Shown piece after piece: positions 1 to 4,795 of a DNA stretch of 7,093 bases. The DNA comes from Bacillota bacterium (GTDB taxonomy: Bacteria > Bacillota > Dethiobacteria > DTU022). Below the pieces are notes generated by a model that did not search any database, was not told the origin of the DNA, and saw only the letters and a list, made by a program, of their open reading frames with translations. The translations under genes were made by a program, and so were the position numbers. Position 1 is the stretch's first letter. Each line of letters opens with the position of its first letter. Location: the NCBI GenBank assembly GCA_012727685.1, contig JAAYGO010000149.1, forward strand, positions 1-7,093, written 5' to 3'.

Positions 1-260
1 AGCTTTTGGCCTGGGGTAAATTATTTCCCGGTGGAGCCAAAGATACAGTTCAATTACTGAAACTCAGCGTAGAATATGGCCTTGAGCGAGTTTTAGCGGT
101 TAAAGAGGCATTAACGGCCGGCATCACTCCCACTATTGATTTGGTACGCCAGGAATTGGAACCACCGGTTACTGTCCAACTGGACACCGCCAAAGACATC
201 CCGGTCAGTACCGTTGATTTAGCTGACTATGACCGCAAGTATCTGGCGGTGGCACCATGA
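1..260 (+). CDS. istA: IS21 transposase IstA, C-terminal fragment (5' part outside window)
   Basis: This is the last 85 or so codons of a gene running in from the left; there is no real start in the window, and the in-frame TTG at position 6 is simply internal. The visible part has no catalytic motif. It shows the small C-terminal region of IstA: a helical segment with YGLERVLAVKEAL, then a proline-rich link and the closing DLADYDRKYL, a pattern common at the end of IS21 transposases. In this family IstA is the DDE-type transposase that cuts and joins DNA with help from the ATPase IstB. The stop TGA (258-260) overlaps the istB start ATG (257-259), which supports translational coupling. Identification rests mainly on the istB partner and the IS end. 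Confidence 0.8.
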   Translation, partial: LLAWGKLFPGGAKDTVQLLKLSVEYGLERVLAVKEALTAGITPTIDLVRQELEPPVTVQLDTAKDIPVSTVDLADYDRKYLAVAP

Positions 261-982
261 ATCCCAAACATGAACTAATTGCACTTTATGCCAAGCAACT
301 CAGACTCCCTACTTTTACAAGGTATCAAGAAATACTACGCCAACAGGAACAACTAAGCTACGAGGATTTCCTCCTTGCCATCATGAAACAGGAGTTGGAT
401 GCCAGAAGCCTGAATCAACAAAAACGGCGTATCAAGCAGGCGGGATTTCCCCATGAAAAAACCTTAGAGGAATTCGACTTCAAAAGGCTCCGGCATGTGG
501 AAGCAGCCTATGTGTATCAATTAGCCGGCTGTGACTTTATCCGTAACCGGCAGAATGTCTTAATGATTGGGAATCCGGGCAGTGGCAAGACCCATTTGAG
601 CATTGCTTTAGGACTACGTGCCTGCCAGGCAGGGTTCAGGGTTAAGTTTACCACTGCCGCAACTTTAGCAACCACCCTAGTGGAGGCAAAAGAAACAAGG
701 GAGCTCCTCAAACTGGAACGCCAGCTTCAGAAAGCAGACTTACTGATTATTGATGAGTTGTCATACCTGAGCTTTAACCGCCATCAGTCTGAGCTGCTCT
801 TCAAGGTCATCTCCGACCGGGCGGAGAAAAGGAGTGTGATCATAAGTACTAACTTGGAATTCTCTCGCTGGACGGAGTTATTTGAAAATCCGACCTTGGT
901 TGCAGCCTTAGTGGACCGCCTTACTTTTATGGCCCACATTTTAAACATGAATAACCCGTCCTATCGGATGGAGCATGGCTAA
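257..982 (+). CDS. istB: IS21 transposition helper ATPase IstB
   Basis: A complete 241-residue protein, close to the usual IstB length of about 250. It is an AAA+ ATPase of the DnaC/IstB group that oligomerises on DNA and directs the IstA transposase to a target. An N-terminal helical region (about 1-90, ending in the family-typical FDFKRL at 74-79) precedes the ATPase core. Walker A is GNPGSGKTH (105-113), Walker B LLIIDEL (162-168), the sensor-1-like STNL lies at 197-200, and the VDRL arginine region at 219-222. The ending NPSYR is also family-typical. The start codon ATG overlaps the istA stop as ATGA, so translation probably depends on ribosomes finishing istA. All key motifs are present and nothing suggests decay. 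Confidence 0.95.
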   Translation: MNPKHELIALYAKQLRLPTFTRYQEILRQQEQLSYEDFLLAIMKQELDARSLNQQKRRIKQAGFPHEKTLEEFDFKRLRHVEAAYVYQLAGCDFIRNRQNVLMIGNPGSGKTHLSIALGLRACQAGFRVKFTTAATLATTLVEAKETRELLKLERQLQKADLLIIDELSYLSFNRHQSELLFKVISDRAEKRSVIISTNLEFSRWTELFENPTLVAALVDRLTFMAHILNMNNPSYRMEHG

Positions 983-1039
983 TTCATCCCAATCATTTCC
1001 AACTGGAAACCCTGACTTAATTGATTAACCCGTTACCAA

Positions 1040-1108
1040 GTGGATCAATCTTTGGATATCACGGTGGATCAAGAATTCGTGGTCACGTGGATCAGATATT
1101 CGTTGACA
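1040..1108 (+). repeat. IS21 right-end multiple terminal repeats (three units)
   Basis: GTGGATCA occurs at 1040-1047, 1064-1071 and 1087-1094, spaced 24 and 23 bases. The second and third units share more: GTGGATCA, two bases, ATTCGT, then TGGTCA or TTGACA. The final unit ends at CA (1107-1108), the expected terminal dinucleotide. Serial end repeats about two helical turns apart are the known IS21-family arrangement and are thought to be transposase binding sites. Confidence 0.75.
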
Positions 1109-1201
1109 TTCGGAGATGAAGAGCTAACCACCAACTTAGGTCCTGATTGGGTTAAGTTTGATTACGATGTGGTTGCGGAAAAACCTAAAGCTGAGAAATA
1201 A
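1109..1201 (+). pseudogene. 3' tail of a gene interrupted by the IS21 element
   Basis: Directly after the IS end, an open frame of 30 codons plus TAA begins at TTC (1109) and encodes FGDEELTTNLGPDWVKFDYD followed by VVAEKPKAEK. It has no start codon or ribosome site of its own and ends inside a strong terminator hairpin, as expected for the last codons of a real gene. The acidic/aromatic stretch and lysine-rich tail do not identify a family. The same frame stays open back through the IS end repeats to a TGA at 1022-1024, so a short fusion peptide could in theory be read from GTG at 1040, but no Shine-Dalgarno site supports this. The remainder of the gene should lie left of the IS, outside the window. 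Confidence 0.6.
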
Positions 1202-1223
1202 GCCCCGCTCTCCGGGGCTTATT
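1197..1223 (+). terminator. Strong intrinsic terminator of the interrupted gene
   Basis: A perfect 11-bp stem: AATAAGCCCCG (1197-1207), loop CTCTC, CGGGGCTTATT (1213-1223). The stop codon TAA of the gene tail is part of the left arm. The T-run after the stem is short on both strands, so it may act in both directions and also end transcripts coming from the minus-strand gene at 1358-2257. Confidence 0.75.
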
Positions 1224-1357
1224 TGTAAGCGTTCACCAATCTTGCACCTTGCCACCTCTGCCGAAATGTGCCGCAATACCTCCAGTGATTTAGAATGGCG
1301 ACATCAAAATGACCTTTATGATAGATTTGTCTACTGATGACCTCGGTTTTCTCAATC

Positions 1358-2257
1358 TTACCGGAGCAAAGGGAGGACCATGGCCAACAGGGTACCCCAT
1401 ATGAACAAAACCAGGCCGGCGGCCAACGCCACCATGAAGCGCCTGATCCGGGGATAGTCACCGGTAAGGGCCAATCCGATCACTACCGTCGGAAACCAAC
1501 TAACGAGAGCTATGGCGGGCATGATGTACAGTTCTTCCGGCGGCCCGTAACGGTTCACCTCGCCCCGCAGGTTGTAGTGCATGGGAATCTGTTCCGGCAG
1601 CCGCGGTGTCAGCACGTAAATGGCCAGAGCCATACCCAGGATCAGTCCAAAGCCCACCACCAGTCCTGCAATGGTCCACCCGTCCAGGGAAGAACCGGTC
1701 TTAGCTTTAGTGGCTTGCTTTGTTACCTGCTCTGAGTAAGAAACACCCTTTTCCTGCAACTTAGCCTTTAGGGCCGACATAAATCCATCCCGGTCCGCAG
1801 GGGTTATCCCGTACAAGTTGTCTCCTGTCTGAATTAACACGACCTCATCCCCGACGGCATAAAACTCTCCCTTCCCCAACCGGTAAATGGAAAAAATACC
1901 CTGGCGATAGCCGCCAAGCTCCATCCCGTACACCCGGCTGGCTCCTTTCAGCTTCCAGGGAGCAACAGCCGTGATCTCATGATAAGGGATTACCACCGGT
2001 TTCTTGCCCCAGTTGATGATAATTCCGGTCCCGGTCAGTTCGTAACTAAGCCTGTTGAAGGAACGGTGATAGTACCACATCAGCCAGGCCATGCCTGTAA
2101 AGGCTGTCCCTAAAACTAGCAAGGTTATGAATTTAACGGGATGGGGTTTTCCAAAAAGCAGCGGCACGGCCGGGCCTCCGGTCACCAGCAAGGACAAGCC
2201 GAACAGCCAGTAGAAGGCGCCGGGCAACCGGCCGGAATGGGGTGTTCTGAACAGCAT
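1358..2257 (-). CDS. Membrane protein with bacterial PH-like domain and DUF1648 domain
   Basis: A 299-residue integral membrane protein of unknown function. Two hydrophobic segments near the N-terminus (about 14-36 and 42-62) are followed by a soluble beta-rich region (about 70-168) that resembles bacterial pleckstrin-homology-like domains: it opens SYELTGTGIII and contains VVIPYHEITAV. A polar linker precedes three further membrane segments (about 194-215, 243-265 and 273-296). LPEQIPMHYNLRGEVNRYG (220-238) matches the DUF1648 signature seen in SdpI-like and related membrane proteins. The start ATG is supported by GGAGGAG (2267-2273, plus coordinates) 9 bases upstream. The gene stands alone, convergent with the IS-interrupted gene and divergent from bpsA. 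In this class a sensory, immunity or envelope role is possible, but none is shown here. Confidence 0.8.
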   Translation of the reverse strand: MLFRTPHSGRLPGAFYWLFGLSLLVTGGPAVPLLFGKPHPVKFITLLVLGTAFTGMAWLMWYYHRSFNRLSYELTGTGIIINWGKKPVVIPYHEITAVAPWKLKGASRVYGMELGGYRQGIFSIYRLGKGEFYAVGDEVVLIQTGDNLYGITPADRDGFMSALKAKLQEKGVSYSEQVTKQATKAKTGSSLDGWTIAGLVVGFGLILGMALAIYVLTPRLPEQIPMHYNLRGEVNRYGPPEELYIMPAIALVSWFPTVVIGLALTGDYPRIRRFMVALAAGLVLFIWGTLLAMVLPLLR

Positions 2258-2348
2258 ATGACTATTCTCCTCCGGAAATAGTTGAGAAAAAGATGTGTTG
2301 CTTCTCTAGGTCGTCCTGCCTGCGCGGAATCCTCATAGCAAGTCATCT

Positions 2349-2364
2349 CTTATGTTATCATAAG
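2349..2364. promoter_or_regulatory. Palindrome overlapping the promoter of the minus-strand membrane gene
   Basis: CTTATG-TTAT-CATAAG is a perfect 6-bp inverted repeat about 90 bases upstream of the 2257 start. It covers the proposed -10 hexamer of that gene, a usual position for a repressor operator. No cognate regulator is in the window. Confidence 0.4.
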
Positions 2365-2380
2365 TTATTTTTCATGCTAA
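2352..2380 (-). promoter_or_regulatory. Probable promoter of the PH/DUF1648 membrane protein gene
   Basis: On the minus strand, TTAGCA (plus 2375-2380) is followed after 17 bases by TAACAT (2352-2357), preceded by TG one base upstream as in an extended -10. Each hexamer matches consensus at four of six positions. It would give a leader of roughly 85-90 bases before the GGAGGAG site. Confidence 0.35.
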
Positions 2381-2384
2381 CACC

Positions 2385-2609
2385 ACAAACGAACGGAAGT
2401 CAGAAAATGCATAACCGCAAGAAGAATCTTTCCGGCTCCTTCGAGGTTTTTTGGGTTGACGGTTGAGAAGTCCTACCGCCGGTGGCACGGACCCTTTCCG
2501 GCCAATGATCTCAGACCGTCGTCTGCCGGGCACGGAACACGATGATGCCGTAATGGGGCTTATGACTAGAAAGGCAACGGCTTTCTGGCGATATGCCGGC
2601 AATTTTTTA
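2385..2609. other. Intergenic core with no recognisable gene
   Basis: The central part of the 434-base divergent intergenic region between the PH/DUF1648 gene and bpsA. Short open frames exist on both strands, but none has a convincing ribosome site or a protein pattern I recognise. I see no tRNA, rRNA, SRP RNA, RNase P or T-box signature. The GC-rich base makeup resembles decayed coding sequence or an uncharacterised RNA; I cannot decide which. Confidence 0.4.
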
Positions 2610-2638
2610 TTGACTTCACCACTTCCCAATTTTAAATT
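2610..2638 (+). promoter_or_regulatory. Probable promoter of bpsA
   Basis: TTGACT (2610-2615), a 17-base spacer, and TAAATT (2633-2638) lie in a local AT-rich stretch just upstream of bpsA. The -35 matches consensus at five of six positions and the -10 at four of six. The start of transcription would be near 2645, giving a leader of about 90 bases to the ATG at 2737. Confidence 0.45.
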
Positions 2639-2723
2639 AAAAAATGCAATTTGCCGTTTGAAATGCTCGTGACTTTGGTGGGGGGCCTTGGGTGAGATAC
2701 AGGGTCCCCTTTAATCGGCTGGT

Positions 2724-2730
2724 GGGGGTG
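2724..2730 (+). promoter_or_regulatory. Ribosome binding site that favours the 2737 start of bpsA
   Basis: GGGGGTG lies 6 bases before ATG 2737. The alternative in-frame GTG at 2692 would add 15 residues that do not align with the archaeal enzyme's N-terminus as I remember it. Confidence 0.5.
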
Positions 2731-2736
2731 AATTTC

Positions 2737-3825
2737 ATGGACCTTGGGCGGTTGGCCGGAGAAGTGACCGCCACAACGGGAGTTGAACTAACGCCACGGG
2801 ATGTGGAAAGAGTTATCGCCAGTGTGGCAAGATCCTCGCATTTTTGGGAAATATTAGGCCTGGCTCGAGTGCCGTATCCCGCGGCGGCGGAAACCATAAG
2901 GCTTTTGCAAGATCAGGGGCTGGTGCAGGTGGACGGAACCGGGGCCATTCTCCTTACGGCGGAGGGGCAGGCTTTTGTGAAGGTCCATGCTTTAGACCCC
3001 GGGCAGGATTTCACCTGCCCCGGCTGCGGCGGCCGTGGCCTTGATTTGGGGAAGCTGAAGTCGGGGATGCAGGAGTTCGAAGAGTTGGCGAAAGGTAGAC
3101 CGGAAGCCCTTCTGAAATATGACCAGGGGCATTTAACTACCGCTTCGGTGATGGCGCGGGTGGCCCTCATGGCGGAGCGGGGGGACCTGGCGGGGAAAAG
3201 ACTCCTGGTGCTGGGGGATGATGACCTCCTGGGCCTCGCTGCGGCGCTGACGGGGTTGCCCCAGGAGGTGGTGGTGCTGGAAGTGGATGATAGACTGGTG
3301 CATTACATCAATGACCAGGCCGCAAAAAGCGGCCTGCCGGTCAAAGCACACAAGTATGCTTTTAAAGACCAACTACCGGACCGGTGGGTAAAATACTTCG
3401 ACACTTTCAACGCCGATCCCCCGGAAACCCTGGAGGCCTTGAAAGTTTGTCTCACGCGGGGGCTTTGCGGCCTGGCGGGGGCAGGGTGCGCCGGGTATTT
3501 CGGGCTGACCCGCACCGAAGCTTCCCTGAAAAAATGGCATCTTTTCCAGGCGATGCTGCTGGCCGAGTTCAAAGTGGCGATTACGGACATTATTGACAAT
3601 TTTAATCACTATGCCAACTGGGGCTATCTTTTGGAAAGCATCGGGGATGACTATCCCTTCGCCCAGGTGGCTCCCAAGCTCAACTGGTTTAAGTCCTCCA
3701 TGTACCGCATCGAAATGGTCAGCGGTTTCGAGGGGGTTGAAAATAAGCCCATGTCTTGTGAACTCTACCTGGACGAAGAAGCGTTGATTTACCATCCCCG
3801 CAACCACGGTGGCACAAACGGGTAA
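2737..3825 (+). CDS. bpsA: N4-bis(aminopropyl)spermidine synthase (branched polyamine synthase, DUF43 family)
   Basis: A 362-residue cytoplasmic aminopropyltransferase. In the characterised family (Thermococcus BpsA) it transfers two aminopropyl groups from decarboxylated S-adenosylmethionine to the internal nitrogen of spermidine, making quaternary branched polyamines that stabilise nucleic acids at high temperature. An N-terminal winged-helix-like region (about 1-85) precedes a CPGC pair (94-97) in the same place as the archaeal CSHC pair. The Rossmann-like catalytic domain carries GDDDL (160-164, containing the catalytic-site aspartates), FDTFNADPPET (221-231), AGCAGYFGLTRTEASLKKW (249-267), DIIDNFNHYANWGY (284-297) and FKSSMYRIE (318-326), all close to the archaeal sequence as recalled. 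Length is near the archaeal enzyme's. It appears monocistronic: no speD or speE neighbour is visible. Confidence 0.92.
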   Translation: MDLGRLAGEVTATTGVELTPRDVERVIASVARSSHFWEILGLARVPYPAAAETIRLLQDQGLVQVDGTGAILLTAEGQAFVKVHALDPGQDFTCPGCGGRGLDLGKLKSGMQEFEELAKGRPEALLKYDQGHLTTASVMARVALMAERGDLAGKRLLVLGDDDLLGLAAALTGLPQEVVVLEVDDRLVHYINDQAAKSGLPVKAHKYAFKDQLPDRWVKYFDTFNADPPETLEALKVCLTRGLCGLAGAGCAGYFGLTRTEASLKKWHLFQAMLLAEFKVAITDIIDNFNHYANWGYLLESIGDDYPFAQVAPKLNWFKSSMYRIEMVSGFEGVENKPMSCELYLDEEALIYHPRNHGGTNG

Positions 3826-3901
3826 GGAGAAACACCTTTCTGTTACGCAGCTTCTTTCAAATAAGTACCGGCCAAAAAGCGCTTTTATCAAGAGATTGGG
3901 T

Positions 3902-3949
3902 GCCGTTCCGGCTGCAGGAACAGGGCGGATTGGTGGAACGCCGGAAGGC
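3902..3949 (+). other. Imperfect hairpin downstream of bpsA
   Basis: TTCCGGC (3906-3912) pairs with GCCGGAA (3940-3946) and, past a one-base bulge, GCC (3902-3904) with GGC (3947-3949). The 27-base loop holds GGAAC twice (3917-3921 and 3935-3939), and either copy could instead pair with GTTCC (3905-3909), so alternative folds exist. No T-run follows, so it is not a standard terminator. The rest of 3826-4084 shows no gene; its last 100 bases are AT-rich and probably hold the promoter of the next gene, but I cannot place hexamers with confidence. Confidence 0.35.
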
Positions 3950-4084
3950 ATGTTTGCTTATGCAAATAGAGAAATTTTATTGCTTACTTAATCCTAACAA
4001 AATTATTTAATTATTATTGTGAACTAATGGCGATTTTGTTACCATGGTGGTCGGGTCTAAACATAACACGACGGGGTGAAGTGT

Positions 4085-4549
4085 ATGAAACAAAGTTATC
4101 GGAAAATAATCGGTGCATTGGCGATTTTGCTGGCCACAGCGGTATTGCTGGCCGGGTGCGGGGGTACGAACTCATCGTCCACGGAAGCCAAGGCCGAATA
4201 CCAGTACATGACGGCCGCGGAGGTCAAGGAAAAAATAGAAAACAGCGAAGAGATGGTGCTGCTGGATATTCAAGTGGAAGAAGAGTGGCAGGAGCATCAT
4301 ATCGCCGGTTCCCTTCCTACCCATGCTTATCCGGTCCAGAGCGAGGAAGATAAAGCGAAACTGGATGCCGTGCTGTCCCAATTGGAGGGCGATTGCCCCA
4401 TCGTCATTGTCTGCCCCAGGGGTGGCGGGGGTGCCGAGAGGACTTACAACTACCTGAAGGAAAAGGGCATTGCGGAAGAGAGATTGTTCATCCTGGAAAA
4501 GGGCATGGCAGGATGGCCCTATGAGGAATTAACTGAAAAAGGCCTGTAA
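4085..4549 (+). CDS. Rhodanese-domain lipoprotein
   Basis: A 154-residue exported lipoprotein. The N-terminus is a classic lipoprotein signal: basic MKQSYRK, a hydrophobic run, then the lipobox LAGC with Cys25 as the lipidated residue. A Ser/Thr-rich tether leads to one rhodanese domain (about 39-154): MTAAEVKEKI at the start, LLDIQVEEEW (59-68), HHIAGSLP (71-78), the catalytic loop CPRGGGGA (110-117) with Cys110 as the predicted persulfide-carrying residue, and GMAGWP (140-145). The loop has the six residues after Cys usual for sulfurtransferases but is unusually glycine-rich and lacks the common final Arg/Ser. It should act on the outer face of the membrane on sulfur or another thiophilic species; the substrate is unknown. 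ATG 4085 is preferred to GTG 4076 because GGGGTG (4073-4078) lies 6 bases before it. The gene is monocistronic, ending at the 4590-4630 terminator. Confidence 0.88.
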   Translation: MKQSYRKIIGALAILLATAVLLAGCGGTNSSSTEAKAEYQYMTAAEVKEKIENSEEMVLLDIQVEEEWQEHHIAGSLPTHAYPVQSEEDKAKLDAVLSQLEGDCPIVIVCPRGGGGAERTYNYLKEKGIAEERLFILEKGMAGWPYEELTEKGL

Positions 4550-4589
4550 GAGGGACGTGAAGCTGCGCAGGAGTATTTTGGCGGAAGCA

Positions 4590-4630
4590 AAAACCTACTT
4601 TCCAACCGCCACCGGTGGAAAGTAGGTTTT
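4590..4630 (+). terminator. Intrinsic terminator of the rhodanese gene
   Basis: A perfect 15-bp stem (4590-4604 with 4616-4630) around an 11-base loop: AAAACCTACTTTCC on the left, GGAAAGTAGGTTTT on the right. The right arm ends in TTTT and is followed by AGCTTT. The A-rich left foot makes it work in either direction. It lies 40 bases after the rhodanese stop. Confidence 0.85.
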
Positions 4631-4649
4631 AGCTTTACCGGCGGACTTA

Positions 4650-4680
4650 AAGCCGGGATGAATTCCGGCTTGCCGGAATT
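4650..4680. repeat. Perfect 9-bp palindrome with a competing hairpin
   Basis: AATTCCGGC-TT-GCCGGAATT (4661-4680) is a perfect dyad. Its left arm can alternatively pair upstream: AAGCCGG (4650-4656) with CCGGCTT (4665-4671). It lies between the rhodanese terminator and the next promoter, about 45 bases upstream of the proposed -35. It could be an upstream operator, or an RNA element of read-through transcripts; neither is shown. Confidence 0.4.
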
Positions 4681-4725
4681 ATAAAGCCGTTTTATCCCCT
4701 GAGCTGCATGATAAAATCTTTCAAT

Positions 4726-4757
4726 TTGACTAATAAATAAGGCTTATTTAATATAAT
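4726..4757 (+). promoter_or_regulatory. Promoter of the flippase/transferase operon, MerR-type spacing
   Basis: TTGACT (4726-4731) and a perfect TATAAT (4752-4757) are separated by 20 bases instead of the usual 17. The spacer is filled by an inverted repeat, TAAATAAG-G-CTTATTTA (4734-4750), with two further matching pairs at 4731/4753 and 4732/4752, centred almost exactly mid-spacer. Overlong spacers with a central dyad are characteristic of promoters controlled by MerR-family regulators. A less striking reading is a 17-base spacer to TAATAT (4749-4754), with the dyad as a repressor site. Confidence 0.6.
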
Positions 4758-4786
4758 TTTCGAAAAACGGCACGACCGGGTCCGGT

Positions 4787-4793
4787 AAAGGAG
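4787..4793 (+). promoter_or_regulatory. Ribosome binding site that leaves the flippase start open
   Basis: AAAGGAG ends only 2 bases before ATG 4796, which is too close to be ideal. The in-frame GTG at 4802 is 8 bases away and would shorten the protein by two residues. Both starts give essentially the same product. Confidence 0.6.
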
Positions 4794-4795
4794 AA

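Larger units (their letters stand above)
1..1108 (+). mobile_element. IS21-family insertion sequence, right-hand portion (left end outside window)
   Basis: The element is defined by an istA tail followed by a complete istB with the ATGA start/stop overlap typical of IS21 elements, then a right end with three copies of GTGGATCA (1040, 1064, 1087). The last copy runs into TTGACA and ends at the terminal CA of 1107-1108. Read inward from 1108 the end begins TGTCAACG, matching the 5'-TG rule of the family. The element is visibly more AT-rich than the host genes to its right, in keeping with transfer. Both visible reading frames are intact, so it may be active, but the N-terminal part of IstA with most of the catalytic domain cannot be seen. 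Confidence 0.85.

Noticed and set aside
1219..1461. Minus-strand 80-codon frame ending in the terminator stem
   Set aside because: Its first part is an alternate frame of the PH/DUF1648 gene and its stop is created by the terminator arm; there is no start signal.
2372..2672. Short open frames on both strands of the divergent intergenic region
   Set aside because: Neither has a ribosome site or a recognisable motif, and they cross the proposed promoters. Decayed coding sequence is possible but cannot be shown.
2692..2736. Upstream GTG start adding 15 residues to BpsA
   Set aside because: The ATG at 2737 has a better-placed ribosome site and aligns with the N-terminus of the archaeal enzyme.
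3373..3951. 192-codon minus-strand frame opposite bpsA
   Set aside because: Antisense shadow of a clearly identified gene in GC-rich DNA; no start signal or protein pattern.
3809..3991. 60-codon open frame from GTG at the end of bpsA
   Set aside because: It starts inside bpsA with no ribosome site, the composition changes to AT-rich midway, and the product resembles nothing I recognise.
3980..4017. Possible promoter hexamers upstream of the rhodanese gene (TTGCTT and a TATTTA/TATTAT)
   Set aside because: The stretch is so AT-rich that several weak -10 matches exist and none has a matching -35 at proper spacing.
4027..4353. 108-codon frame overlapping the rhodanese gene
   Set aside because: It is out of frame with a well-supported lipoprotein, and the product is arginine/glycine-rich noise.
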